Shown here: positions 54,901 to 62,144 of the stretch, in pieces
How the letters are laid out: each line of letters starts with the position of its first letter
How positions within the stretch are numbered: position 1 is the stretch's first letter
DNA from: Pelomonas sp051857475
Lineage (GTDB): Bacteria; Pseudomonadota; Gammaproteobacteria; Burkholderiales; Burkholderiaceae_C
Assembly: GCF_051857475.1 (NCBI RefSeq)
Contig: NZ_JBPZGZ010000006.1
Span: 186,001-250,000, forward strand
Reading direction: 5' to 3'
Length of the DNA stretch: 64,000 nucleotides
Translations under genes and position numbers: made by a program
Notes under the pieces: generated by a model
Seen by the model: the letters and a program-made list of their open reading frames with translations, nothing else
Told to the model about the DNA's origin: nothing
Database searches by the model: none

Positions 54901-57615
54901 ACGGGTGCTCAGGCTGCCCAGGGTCAGCGCCTTGCCGCTGCCGTTGCTGATCTGCGTGCTGCCGGTGGTGGTGATGTCCACCGCGCCCTGCAGGTCGTTG
55001 GCCGAGGTCAGCATGATGTTGCCGCTGCCATTGCTCAGCGTCGTGCCGCCGGTCACCGTCAGTGCGCCGGCCTGCGTGATCGTGCCGCTGCCCGTCAGCG
55101 TCGCGCTGAGGGCGCCGGTGACGGAGCCGCTGCCCAGGCCCAGGCTGCCGTTGGCGGCAGTGACGGTGAGGTCGTGGGTGTTCAGCAGGCCCAGGGTCAG
55201 CGACTTGCCGCTGCCGTTGCTGAGCTGGGTGCTGCCGGTGGAAGCGACGCCGACCGCGCCCTGCAGGTCGTTGCCGGCGGTGGTCAGCGTGATGTTGCCG
55301 CTGCCACTGTTCAGGTCGGTCGTGCCGGTCACCGTCAGTGCACCGCTCTGCGTGAGGGTGCCGGTGCCGCTGGTCGTGGCGCTGAGGTTGCCACCAATGC
55401 TGCCGCTGCCCAGGTCGAGATTGGCATTGCCGGTGCTGACGGTCAGGCCGCCGGTGCTCAGCGTGCCCAGGCTCAGCGCCTTGCCGCTGGCGTTGACGAT
55501 CTGCGCGCTGCCGGTGGTCGTGAGGTTGACCGTGTTCTGCAGGTCGTTGGCCGAGGCCAGCGTGATGTTGCCGCTGCCGTTGCCCAGCGTCGTGGTGCCC
55601 GTCACCGTCAGCGCACCGCCCTGGGTGATGGTGCCGGTCGACGTCGTCGTCGCGTTGAGGCTGCCGGTGACGGTGCCGCTGCCGAGGTTCAGGTTGGCGG
55701 CCGTCGCGGTGGCCGTCAGGGCATGGGTGTTCAGCGTGCCCAGCGTCAGCGCATTGCCGCTGGCATTGCTGATCTGGCTGACGCCGGTCGTCGTCAGGCT
55801 GACGGCACCTTGCAGGTTGTTGCCGGAGGCCGTCAGCGTGATATTTCCGGAGCCCGTCGTGACGCCCGTCGTGCCGCTGACCGACAGAGCCCCGGCCTGG
55901 GTGATGGCCCCGCCGCCGCTGGTGGTGACGCTGACATTGCCTGTCACCGTGCCGCTGGGCAGCACGATGTCACCGCCGGCGCTGCCAAGGGTCATCCCCG
56001 TGCTGGTGACGCTGCCCAGCGCGATGGTGCCCGCGCCGGAGCTGGTGGCGCTGAGCGTGCCGCCGCCGGTGTTGAGGCTGCTGCCGGTGATGGCGCCGCC
56101 GGCCTGCAGGCTGACGTTCAGGGCCCCCGTGCCGGCACCGATGCTGCCCGTGCTGAACGTGATGTTGCGCAGCGCGATCAGGTTCAGCGTGGCCGCGCCG
56201 GTGGAGACGATGGCGGCCTGCACGTCGATGTCGCCCTGCTGGGCATTGGTGCCGGACGAGGTGGTCTGCACCGTCACCGACGTGCCGCCGGTCAGCGCGG
56301 TGTCGAGGGCACCGACGTCGACCACGGCCGCGTCGTCGGTGCTGGCGAAGTTCGGCGCGGCGCCGACATTGGTGTTGGTGCCGCTGTTGCTCTTGATGAC
56401 GACGTCGTTGGGGTCGAGCAGCCACTGGCCCGGCCGCCCCAGCGGCGCGCTGGCATCGACGCTGCCGAGCAGGTTGAGCCGCTGCTTGCCCGAGGTCTCG
56501 ATCATGCCGCCATTGCCGCCGAGCACGCCGCCGCGGGCCGAGATGCGGCCGAGCATGTCGGTCCGGCCGTCGGCCCAGACGGCGATGCGGCCGCCGTCGC
56601 CCTGGACCGTGGCATCGGCACGCAATTCGGCGCCGGCGCCTATCCAGGTCTGCTCGGCGTTGTGCTCGGTGCCGCTGCCCTGGAAGCCGCCGCCGACCTG
56701 CAGGCTGCCGCCACCCAGGCGGCCCGAAGCGTCCAGTCGCGCGCCGTCCAGCAGCGCGAGTTTCTGGCCCAGCACCGTGATGTCGCCCCCGCGTTCGCCG
56801 CTGGCGTCCAGGCTGCCGTTGACCGTGGTGATGCCGGCCGTGCCGCCATCGATGACGATGCGGCCAGCCTGCTGGCTGAAGCCCCGCGCCTGCACGATGC
56901 CGTCCATGTTCAGCACCTGGCCGGCAGCGCCGCCGCGGGCCTGGGCGCGCAGCTCGGCGCTGCCGTCGGCCCGCACGCGGCCGCTGAACTTCAGCGCCAC
57001 GTCACGGTTGTCGTCGTTGCGCAGATTGAAGAGGACGAGACCGTCGCCCTCCACGTCGACCTGCACCGTGGACGCCGCCGCGAGGCCGACGCGGCGCGCC
57101 GCGATGCTGCCGCTCATGTTGAGCTGAGGCGCCACCAGGGCGACCGTGCCGCCCGGCGCGTTGATGCTGCCGTCGGCCTGCAGCGCGCCGGCATCCTTGC
57201 CCGCCGAGAAGCGGTAGTTGCCGGCGACGAAGGCGGTGTCGGACAGGTCCAGCGTGGAGGCGACCAGACCGCCCACATCCACCTGCGAGCCGCGGCCAAA
57301 GACGATGCCGCGCGGGTTGATCAGGAAGACGCGGCCATTGGCCTGCAACTGGCCGAGGATCAGCGACGGGTCACCGCCGACGACACGGTTCAGCAGCACC
57401 GAGTTGACGCCGGGCTGCTGGATGCGCAGGCCCTCGCCTGCCGCGATGGAGAAGCTCTGCCAGTTGACGATGGCCTTGTCGCTGCCCTGCTGAATCAGCC
57501 CCGGGCTGATGGCAACCTGGCCCTGCACGACCTGGGCACCCTGGGGCAATGCCTGGACCGCCGGATAGGCGACCGCAAGGCACAGGGCAAGGGCGAGAGG
57601 CTGCAGGCGGCGCAT
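45919..57615 (-). CDS. two-partner secretion exoprotein TpsA (filamentous haemagglutinin-like)
   Basis: The 3898-residue secreted protein has a signal peptide (residues 1-22, ending AVQA) and an N-terminal TPS domain with the two hallmark motifs, NSVLLNRV at 71-78 and NPRGI at 100-104, recognised by its TpsB. A beta-helical repeat body follows. Ten near-identical repeats of about 90 residues span 53.2-55.9 kb and more diverged ones lie beyond. Autotransporter-type passenger repeats (GSGGLTKLGNGRFTLSG and similar) are coded at about 47.5-49.1 kb. The C-terminus ends ELCDPAAQPVLSCKPANP, with two cysteines as in surface-tethered TpsA proteins such as HMW1. tpsB is 3 bp upstream and the caspase gene overlaps downstream. 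A surface adhesin is likely. Confidence 0.92.
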   Translation of the reverse strand: MRRLQPLALALCLAVAYPAVQALPQGAQVVQGQVAISPGLIQQGSDKAIVNWQSFSIAAGEGLRIQQPGVNSVLLNRVVGGDPSLILGQLQANGRVFLINPRGIVFGRGSQVDVGGLVASTLDLSDTAFVAGNYRFSAGKDAGALQADGSINAPGGTVALVAPQLNMSGSIAARRVGLAAASTVQVDVEGDGLVLFNLRNDDNRDVALKFSGRVRADGSAELRAQARGGAAGQVLNMDGIVQARGFSQQAGRIVIDGGTAGITTVNGSLDASGERGGDITVLGQKLALLDGARLDASGRLGGGSLQVGGGFQGSGTEHNAEQTWIGAGAELRADATVQGDGGRIAVWADGRTDMLGRISARGGVLGGNGGMIETSGKQRLNLLGSVDASAPLGRPGQWLLDPNDVVIKSNSGTNTNVGAAPNFASTDDAAVVDVGALDTALTGGTSVTVQTTSSGTNAQQGDIDVQAAIVSTGAATLNLIALRNITFSTGSIGAGTGALNVSLQAGGAITGSSLNTGGGTLSATSSGAGTIALGSVTSTGMTLGSAGGDIVLPSGTVTGNVSVTTSGGGAITQAGALSVSGTTGVTTGSGNITLTASGNNLQGAVSLTTTGVSQISNASGNALTLGTLNTHALTATATAANLNLGSGTVTGSLNATTTSTGTITQGGALTVTGTTTLGNGSGNITLASANDLQNTVNLTTTGSAQIVNASGKALSLGTLSTGGLTVSTGNANLDLGSGSIGGNLSATTSGTGTLTQSGALTVTGTTDLNSGSGNITLTTAGNDLQGAVGVASTGSTQLSNGSGKSLTLGLLNTHDLTVTAANGSLGLGSGSVTGALSATLTGSGTITQAGALTVTGGTTLSNGSGNIMLTSANDLQGAVDITTTGSTQISNGSGKALTLGSLSTRDLTVSTSGAALALGSGTVTGALSATTTGTGTLTQGGTLTVTGTTSLSNGSGNITLTTAGNDFQGAVSITSTGATQLSNANGNNLTLGTLNTGALTVSADHANLVLGSGSVGGNLSATTTHSGTLTQSGALTVTGTSSLSNGSGDITLSSANDLQGAVSVTTTGTTQIANGSGKALTLGTLSVRDLTVSTSGADLGLGSGAINGNLSATTTGTGAITQGGVLTVTGTSGLSSGSGGITLAAANDLQGVVSVTSTGSSQIVNGNGKDLLLGTLNSGALTVSTSNADIDLGSGTVGGNLSATTTGTGRLTQSGALAVTGTSSLSNGSGNITLISGNNLQGAVSVTTTGTTQLSNASGNALTLGTLSVRALTVSTSNAALGLGSGSVNGNLSATTTGTGAIAQSGALTVTGTTGLSNGSGNITLNAANDLQGVVGITTTGATQIANGSGRALTLGTLSTRALTASTANAHLVLGSGSVTGNLSATTTGTGTLTQSGALTVTGTTALSNGSGNITLISGNNLQGAVSVTTTGSTQLANAGSNALTLGTLSTHDLSVSTGGGALNLGSGSITGTLGASSSGGAISQTGALSVSGIATLNATTAGDISLPNTSNQWHGLHLVGNSLDLRSGGDLEILSLTQPANRALTLSAGANLILGPVASINTGTADLVLTSGASFTMGGVVAGHNVELNAQTGLSLGQNITASGTLKLTTASGDVNQTGGIIQATGATTVSAGGSNIILNQAGNHFTGAVSLSGATSGVTDSGALTLGTLNTGDLTVTSSGALNLGQGTVNGTLNAISNGRAITQTGGLTLTGATTLDAGSADITLNQTGNDLQGAITATSGALSLRSAANLNLFALTQTPNKGLELEAGGTLVLPAGTSNIDTGTEALTLSSGGVFATFGTLKGGAITLKGQSATLGHDITASGALVVTTTDAATGTIDQTGGRISVGGTSSFTAAGNQAITLNAAANQFTGAVSLTGGDTLINNLGALVVGGGSITGSLGATSTGAITQSGGPLGVTGVASFDAGGADITLDNLGNSWGGAVALAGRNLVFKGSSAVTLAHVSATALALTTSGAVSQGAGATIGVTGALSVDAGSGAINLANNGNQLGGTVALKGGATQVKTSGALTLGALDTGDLTVNATGATSLGHGTISGNLSATSGNGVITQAAGGLSVTGTASINAGTADITLNDAANSWTGAVGLTGRDVRLTGSGAIALGSVGIRSLVLKAGGAVTQGSPLSLTGALNVDAGSAAITLNDSSNLLSGLVTLKGGATDVRTSAGLTLGALDTGDLTVRATGPLNLGQGSVAGDLVANSGNGAITQTGALHVTGAAGFTSGSGNITLSNSGNQFLGALSLTGNAVTIFNQPSLNFGTLSFNSLDATSNGGIVLGSGSLSGTLTAKALGGAITQIAGGLTVAGNATLQASTGITMTQANHFNGTVNLSGGTSSLTNAGNLRLGTLATAGLTLNASGTLDLGSGSVGGALSAVSTGAISQTGALSVTGTSSFNAGSASITLGQAGNAFTGSVDLHGGTTLITGTGALSLGNLNVTGLTVSSASTLRLGTGTVSGNLNATSASNMSQAAGGLAVGGTATLNAGGANINLGEAGNAFAGAVNVSGGDVTLNNGGALHLSSFTAHDLRASAGGDLDLGGGTVSGELTATTRGSTISQSGAMTVIGVANFVADGSLASLVLDQAGNQLVGGITMRGINGGSFASANISSALDLSFSGDVTTLTLNSGGVLTLGGGHSTTLTAGAGRGIVLTGPLEVSGLMTLIANGGAGVTVDMATRTAGNDFKEVQLRGVGGGSFGLVQLRDGDGTRHDGLKVSGDAGQLEITSAGALELGGGSYGSLTADTAATGAAITQSGALSVSGLTTLKAGGGDVTLNRTDNNLRAFTIQSAGIASLASLGDYTINASSVSRRLELGGAGAIRLTGPLSGAGELVMKGSGNLTITAAQTYSGGTRIESGTVVLQGATAQAGSGPVQLGANGQLDLRDGAVMNAELIAKGGKVLNGSGTGTLAGAVTLKALTRFQPGAGGLTISGSIDDGGAGFGLGIVGTGTLTLSGSNHYSGLTDIASGTLRATGLGSLSSASAIQLAGGAVLSLGRDQTAGSLSGAGRVELGSFILSTGADGKDSSFSGSFNGSGGLTKLGNGRFTLSGSNLHTGATRVAAGELVLASATALNDITAVTVDANATLTVQQSLNLGSLAGAGTVDVQAPLLGVGSNGSSTRWDGSIIGPGGLAKLGTGTFTLAGHNTLAGDLQANAGTLQLEGPGAVTPLAAGAATGPVVPTSAGVSVATGATLELLTDIELGALSGTGQVQLNTNTLTLGASGRSSRFDGVMAGSGGLTKAGSGSFTLGGANLYSGATRASGGSLVLAAAQALAATSALVIDAPAQVQVNARQTVASLSGNGSLVLNGASLAAGADGGDSRFDGVASGSGGLIKQGRGTLTLTAAQGNAGTTVIEAGALQLSGNGALGAGEIQNQGELRLSRSDALTLDQAISGRGSVVITQGQVTLNNATSNYSGATQVLGGSLITTAAERLSDASAVQVAAAAQLQLGGNETIASLQAAGSVKLAGNLTTQAEQVYTGSLTLSNPAGLTLTGTLIDASRSSNQFGGAPLGLAGGQALVTVKDSLQLGDVNLSNGGRIEADRLAVNGKLQLTGGSLALVAKAAPDDAKATAQGTAQVPVAGLPLAIAEATVQQGSASTITVAENAKLEVQASGGGSVVLGQDANSFKGQLSVLSGANFNTAWAPNAKAGQAVQSQVKVSGQQVMVGGGGIEADLIYIRADQLATAGDAKLVARMPFDEIVLGKALSAPSLVLELAPGAFGTPGSFGSINGQPIRVEVGATVTGNRTTGPNAGYVSLLPKAGAQGSTAVVLVGPEVGSAPASGGPGYRFFHDGASQATEIPVVYNGVLPLTPAASGALSSINGDAEDARRARFQETVRTENVTVRLRSGVIAEVGPGRPSTQGSEGAKPPELCDPAAQPVLSCKPANP
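53170..55920 (-). repeat. ten tandem coding repeats within tpsA
   Basis: Ten units of about 267-276 bp (89-92 residues) run head to tail. Each contains recognisable landmarks in order: ALTVTGT, GSGNITL, NDLQGAV, TTGSTQ, GKALTLGTL, LTVST and LGSGSV. The boundaries are approximate. They code for the regular part of the beta-helix and are a likely site of copy-number change by recombination or of assembly collapse. Confidence 0.85.
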
Positions 57616-57618
57616 GGT

Positions 57619-59370
57619 TCAGAAGTTCCAGGAGCCTTGGGCATACAGGCGCGGCTTGCGCGTCTCGGTCTCACCGACGGCGTGGCCGTGGGTGGGCTTG
57701 GCCAGGCTCATGCGGAAGGCGTATTCGTTGTTGCGTGCCCAGACCAGGGACAGGCCGGCGCCGCCCAGATAGGCGCGGTTGACATAGCCGGGCTCGCGCA
57801 ACACCAGGTTGGGGTCGTGGCGGTAGCGGATGGCGGCGCCGTCGAAGAAGGCGGCCAGCACCAGCTCGTTGGCCCAGCGTCCGAACAGGCTGGCCGGCGG
57901 CAGCCAGCGCAGCTCCAGGCTGGCCACCAGGCCGCTGTCGCCCGTGCCCTCGCCGGGCGCGAAAGCCCGCACGCCGTTGGGGCCACCGGCACGGAACTGC
58001 TCGGTCGAGTCGAGGTTGGACAGAGCCCACTGGCCGCGCATCGTGAAGTAGGCCAGCAGCCGGTTGCTCAGCACGTTCTGCAGCCGCGAGCCGGCGAATG
58101 TCAGCTTGCGGAAGCTGGCCGCATCGTCGCTGTTCGGCGGCGGCCCGGCGGCGAAGCTCAGCCGGCCCTGGGCCAGATTGAGTTCGAAGGTGTTGACGCT
58201 GCCGGTCAGCAGGCTGTCGCGGAAATCGCCGCTGACGCCGACGCTGGCGTCGTCCACGCGCTTCTTCGTCGACAGGGCGGCGACGTTGTCGACATAGAAC
58301 TTGGCGTCGACGGCGCCCAGTGCAAACAGGTTGAGGTTGCGCGAACGCACCCAGGGATAGAGAGCGAAGAGGTTCAGCGTCGTGCCCGTGCCATCCAGGC
58401 CGAGGGGGAATTCCTTCTTGTCGAGCTGGTAGCGCACCGCCGACAGCGAGGCGCCGGCCTTGAAGCCGTCGGCGCCGATGGGGCTGGTGTAGCCCAGCAG
58501 CGCGAACAGCAGGCCGCCACCGGTCGACGCGAGCGCCGAGGCCGACAGGCCATCGCCCCGGCCCAGCGGGCTGGCCATGACGACCTGGGCGCCCAGGCGC
58601 TGGGCTCCGATGAACTTGGAGCCGTTCAGGTCGCCGTCGACGCTGCCGCTGTAGCGCGCCTCGGCACGCGGCGTGAATTCGAGAACGGCCGTGCCGGGCG
58701 CGGACCCTGCCTTGACCTCGGCGCGCGTGACGATGCCGCGCAGGTCATTGATCAGGAAGACCGTGCGCTCGACGGCGTCCACCGTCAGCACGTCGCCCGG
58801 CTTCAGGCGCGCCAGATAGGCCTCGACCACCGCGCGGTCCACCGGCAGGCCCTCGCTCCAGTTCAGCACCACGCGGTCCAGCCGGCCTTCCAGGATGGCG
58901 ATGCGCACCGTCTGGCCGTCAAAGACCTGCTCGGGGATGTAGGCATAGCCGAGGTAAAGCCCCAAGTCGCGCTGCAGGAAGCGGGTCACCTCGTTGGCAG
59001 CGTTGACCAGGTCCTCGAAGCCACGCTCCTTGCCGACGAAGGCGGCCGTCAGCCGCGGCAGGGCCTCACGCAGCGCCGCCGGCGCGTCGGGCGCCAGGCT
59101 GTAACCGGTGACGTCGATCTTCAGCTCGTCATCCGGCTTGCCAAGCTCGCGCGCCACCGGCGGGCGTTCCGGCGGCAGTTCGGCATTGCGGGTGGTCTCG
59201 GGCGGGCGGGCCAGTTCGGCCGGCGTCGGCACCACGGGCGGCGTACCGGCGGCCCAGACCGAAGCGCAGGCCAGCCATGGCGCAGCCAGCAGGCTGAGGC
59301 GCAAGGGCAAGCGACGGCAGTGGCGGGAATCGGGCTGCAAGGTCGGGTCCGGAGCAGTGGCGGCGGGCAT
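57619..59370 (-). CDS. two-partner secretion outer-membrane transporter TpsB (FhaC/ShlB family)
   Basis: TpsB exports its partner TpsA through the outer membrane. The ATG at 59370 (MPAATAPDPTLQ) gives 583 residues with a basic then hydrophobic signal region (LPLRLSLLAAPWLACASVWA). POTRA domains follow (about 85-210), including VTGYSLAPDAPAALREALP and TVRIAILEGRLDRVVL. The C-terminal 350 residues form the 16-strand barrel, with FRAGGPNGVRAFAPGEGTGDSG as the conserved VRGY-like region and a terminal aromatic residue in GSWNF. The gene is 3 bp ahead of tpsA. A weak hrp-box-like sequence lies just upstream. Confidence 0.92.
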   Translation of the reverse strand: MPAATAPDPTLQPDSRHCRRLPLRLSLLAAPWLACASVWAAGTPPVVPTPAELARPPETTRNAELPPERPPVARELGKPDDELKIDVTGYSLAPDAPAALREALPRLTAAFVGKERGFEDLVNAANEVTRFLQRDLGLYLGYAYIPEQVFDGQTVRIAILEGRLDRVVLNWSEGLPVDRAVVEAYLARLKPGDVLTVDAVERTVFLINDLRGIVTRAEVKAGSAPGTAVLEFTPRAEARYSGSVDGDLNGSKFIGAQRLGAQVVMASPLGRGDGLSASALASTGGGLLFALLGYTSPIGADGFKAGASLSAVRYQLDKKEFPLGLDGTGTTLNLFALYPWVRSRNLNLFALGAVDAKFYVDNVAALSTKKRVDDASVGVSGDFRDSLLTGSVNTFELNLAQGRLSFAAGPPPNSDDAASFRKLTFAGSRLQNVLSNRLLAYFTMRGQWALSNLDSTEQFRAGGPNGVRAFAPGEGTGDSGLVASLELRWLPPASLFGRWANELVLAAFFDGAAIRYRHDPNLVLREPGYVNRAYLGGAGLSLVWARNNEYAFRMSLAKPTHGHAVGETETRKPRLYAQGSWNF

Positions 59371-59392
59371 GACCTGGCGGTCGTACCGAGGA

Positions 59393-59420
59393 TGAGTCAC
59401 GGCGATGGCGATTGAGTTCC
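59393..59420 (-). promoter_or_regulatory. weak hrp-box-like sequence before tpsB
   Basis: On the reverse strand: GGAACT (59420-59415), 15 bp, TGACTCA (59399-59393), 22 bp before the tpsB ATG. It departs from the shared motif at one core base (TGAC instead of TCAC), so it is the least certain copy. Confidence 0.4.
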
Positions 59421-59487
59421 ATCCGCCCCACGAATGAGCGGATCCCGTCCGACAGCGGGCCGGCGGCGACCTGGGCACACTGGGGCC

Positions 59488-60507
59488 ATGGCAGACCTGA
59501 TCACCCGCCGCGCCGAGGGCCTGTACTGCGAGGCGGGGGGCTTCTACATCGACCCCTGGCGGCCGGTGGAGCGCGCCGTCATCACCCATGCCCATGCCGA
59601 CCATTGCCGGGAAGGGCACGGTGCCTACCTGGCCCACCGCGACGCCGAGGGGCTGATGCGCTCCCGGGTCGGCCCCGAGATGAATTTCCAGGGCCTGGCC
59701 TATGGCGAATCGTTACAACTGGGCGAGGTGAGCCTCAGCCTGCACCCCGCCGGCCATGTGCTGGGCTCGGCCCAGGTGCGGGTGGAGCACCGTGGCGAGG
59801 TCTGGGTGGTGTCGGGCGACTATTTCGTCAGCGGCGCCGGCGACGCCAACACCACCTGCGCGCCCTTCGAGCCGGTGCGCTGCGATGTCTTCATCACCGA
59901 GGCCACCTTTGCCCTGCCCATCTACCGCTGGGCACCCCAGACCGAGGTGCTGGCCGAAATGCGCGCCTGGTGGGCCGACTGTGCCGCCCAGGGCAAGCAC
60001 GCCCTCCTGATGGGCTACAGCCTGGGCAAGGCACAACGCCTGGTGGCTGGGCTGGCGACGGCTGATGCGCCGGGGCCGGTGCTGGTGCACGCAGCCGTGG
60101 CCCGGCTGAACGAGGCCTACCGCGGCGCCGGCATCGCCCTGTCCGAGGTGGAAACAGTGACGCCGGAGACGAACTTCAAGGCTCTGCGCGGTGCCCTGGT
60201 CATCGCGCCGCCGGCCGTTCAGGACAGCCGCTGGGCCAAGGCCCTGGGCCCGCACAGCGATGCCTTCGCCAGCGGCTGGATGCGGCTGCGCGGCGCGCGA
60301 CGCCGGCGCAGCGTGGACCGCGGCTTTGTCTTCAGCGATCACGCGGACTGGCCGGGGCTGCTGTCGGCGATCTCCGCGACAGGCGCCCAGCGTGTCATCG
60401 TCACGCATGGCGACGAGGGGGCCCTGGTGCGCTATCTGACCGAACAGGGCCTGCAGGCCGAGACCTTCGTGACCGAGTATGGCGATGAGCCGGGGGGCGA
60501 TACGTGA
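59488..60507 (+). CDS. ligase-associated DNA exonuclease (metallo-beta-lactamase fold)
   Basis: This family acts with an ATP-dependent ligase and an Lhr-type helicase in DNA repair. The ATG at 59488 gives 339 residues. The metal-binding motif THAHADHC (His34, His36, Asp38, His39) is intact. It is followed by HPAGHVLGSAQV, VVSGDYFVSG and the later VFSDHADWPGL motif of the beta-CASP nuclease group. It overlaps the ligase gene by 4 bases. It is unrelated to the secretion genes upstream and marks a return to core chromosome. Confidence 0.92.
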   Translation: MADLITRRAEGLYCEAGGFYIDPWRPVERAVITHAHADHCREGHGAYLAHRDAEGLMRSRVGPEMNFQGLAYGESLQLGEVSLSLHPAGHVLGSAQVRVEHRGEVWVVSGDYFVSGAGDANTTCAPFEPVRCDVFITEATFALPIYRWAPQTEVLAEMRAWWADCAAQGKHALLMGYSLGKAQRLVAGLATADAPGPVLVHAAVARLNEAYRGAGIALSEVETVTPETNFKALRGALVIAPPAVQDSRWAKALGPHSDAFASGWMRLRGARRRRSVDRGFVFSDHADWPGLLSAISATGAQRVIVTHGDEGALVRYLTEQGLQAETFVTEYGDEPGGDT

Positions 60508-62144
60508 AGCGCTTCGTCGCCCTCTACCTGGCCCTGGACGCCAGCACCTCGACGCTGGCCAAGGTGGCGGCGCTGAAGCGCTACCTGGCCGAGGCGCCGG
60601 CACGCGACGCGGCCTGGGCCGTCTATCTGCTGGCCGGCGGCACACCGCGCCGGGCTGTGCCGACCGGCGAGCTGCGCGCCCTGGCCTGCGAGGCGGCTGG
60701 CCTGCCCGAGTGGCTGTTCGAGGCCGGCTATGCCGCCACCGGCGACCTGGCCGAGGCCATCGCCTATGTGCTGCCCGACCCCGAGGACAAGCTGGACGAG
60801 CCGCTCAGCGAGTGGATGGAGGGTCGCATCCTGCCGCTGCGCCAGTTGGACATGGCCGGCCGCCGCGAGGGCGTGCTGGCGGCCTGGCGCGGGCTCTCGG
60901 CCGACGAGCGATTCATGTTCGTCAAGCTGGTGGGCGGCGGCTTTCGGGTCGGCGTCAGCAAGCTGCTGGTGCAGCGGGCCCTGGCCGAATGGTCGGGCGC
61001 CGACGCGGCCGGCATCGCCCAGCGCATGATGGGCTACACCCAGATCGACACGCCGCCCACGGCCGAGCGTTTCCAGGCACTGCTGGAAGAGGACACCAGC
61101 GGCTCGCGCGGCGGCCAGCCCTACCCCTTCTTTCTGGCGCATGCGCTGCAAGCCGAGCCGGCGTCCCTGGGCGAGCGCGGCGACTGGCTGGCGGAATGGA
61201 AATACGACGGCATCCGCGCCCAGGTGGTCAAGCGCGACGGCCAGGTCTGGATCTGGTCGCGCGGCGAGGAGCTGGTGACGGAACGCTTCCCGGAAGTCGT
61301 GCTGGAAGCCAGCACCTGGCCCGATGGCACCGTCGTCGACGGCGAGCTGCTGGCTTGGAAGCATGGCGAGGCCGAGCCCGCGCCGTTCGCGCTGCTGCAA
61401 AAACGCATAGCCCGCACCAAGCTCAGCAAGGCCATCCTGGCGGAGGCGCCGGTGCGGCTGCTGGCCTATGACCTGCTGGAGAGCGAAGGCGCGGACCGAC
61501 GGCAGGAGCCGATGCATATACGGCGCGCGCGGCTGGAGCAACTGGGCATTGCGACGTCGCCGCTGGTCGAAGCGTCAGACTGGGCTGGCCTGGCCGCTGC
61601 GCGCGAAGGCTCGCGCGAGCGGCGTGTCGAAGGGCTGATGCTCAAGCACCGCGATTCGGCCTATGGCATCGGCCGCACCGTCGGTGCGTGGTGGAAATGG
61701 AAGGTAGCGCCGCTCAGCGTCGACGCCGTGCTGATCTACGCCCAGGCGGGCCATGGGCGTCGAGCCAATCTGTATACCGACTACAGCTTCGCCGTCTGGA
61801 ACCGCGCGCCGCGCGATGCGGCGGAGGCGGAAGCTGCTCTCGACGCAACCGGTGGTGAACTGACGCTGGTGCCGTTTGCGAAAGCCTATTCGGGGCTGAC
61901 GGACGAGGAGATCAAGCGGGTGGACCGCGAGATCCGCAAGACGACGGTGGAGAAGTTCGGGCCGGTGCGGCGCGTGCGACCGACGATGGTGTTTGAACTG
62001 GGCTTCGAGGGCATCCAGGCCAGCACGCGGCACAAGAGCGGCATCGCGGTGAGGTTTCCGCGCATGCTGCGGATACGCGATGACAAGCCGTTGTGGGAGG
62101 CGGATACGTTGGACACGCTGCGCGCCTTGATGGAGGTCGCTTGA
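60504..62144 (+). CDS. ATP-dependent DNA ligase (Lhr-associated type)
   Basis: The GTG at 60504 overlaps the exonuclease stop (GTGA) and gives 546 residues. It joins DNA nicks using ATP. The adenylation motif is EWKYDGIRAQV with Lys233 as the AMP acceptor. Other ligase motifs follow: WSRGEELVTERFPEVV, GTVVDGELLAWK, VEGLMLKHRDSAYG and WWKWKVAPLSVDAVLIY. An N-terminal helical domain and a C-terminal OB-fold flank the core. Order and overlap with the exonuclease and helicase genes match the known three-gene repair cassette. Confidence 0.93.
   Translation: MKRFVALYLALDASTSTLAKVAALKRYLAEAPARDAAWAVYLLAGGTPRRAVPTGELRALACEAAGLPEWLFEAGYAATGDLAEAIAYVLPDPEDKLDEPLSEWMEGRILPLRQLDMAGRREGVLAAWRGLSADERFMFVKLVGGGFRVGVSKLLVQRALAEWSGADAAGIAQRMMGYTQIDTPPTAERFQALLEEDTSGSRGGQPYPFFLAHALQAEPASLGERGDWLAEWKYDGIRAQVVKRDGQVWIWSRGEELVTERFPEVVLEASTWPDGTVVDGELLAWKHGEAEPAPFALLQKRIARTKLSKAILAEAPVRLLAYDLLESEGADRRQEPMHIRRARLEQLGIATSPLVEASDWAGLAAAREGSRERRVEGLMLKHRDSAYGIGRTVGAWWKWKVAPLSVDAVLIYAQAGHGRRANLYTDYSFAVWNRAPRDAAEAEAALDATGGELTLVPFAKAYSGLTDEEIKRVDREIRKTTVEKFGPVRRVRPTMVFELGFEGIQASTRHKSGIAVRFPRMLRIRDDKPLWEADTLDTLRALMEVA

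Noticed and set aside
53170..55920. CRISPR-like array suggested by regular repeats
   Set aside because: The units are about 270 bp, in frame, and code for beta-helix repeats of TpsA; there are no short direct repeats with unique spacers and no cas genes.
50609..57127. 2172-codon forward open frame opposite tpsA
   Set aside because: It is another antisense shadow of the tpsA repeats, dominated by Val/Pro/Leu repeats with no start signals or domain pattern.
52156..59415. 2419-codon forward open frame opposite tpsA and tpsB
   Set aside because: It is a mirror frame of GC-rich repeat coding sequence on the other strand; its translation is low-complexity Ala/Gly/Arg text with no domain, and the reverse frames carry clear TPS features.
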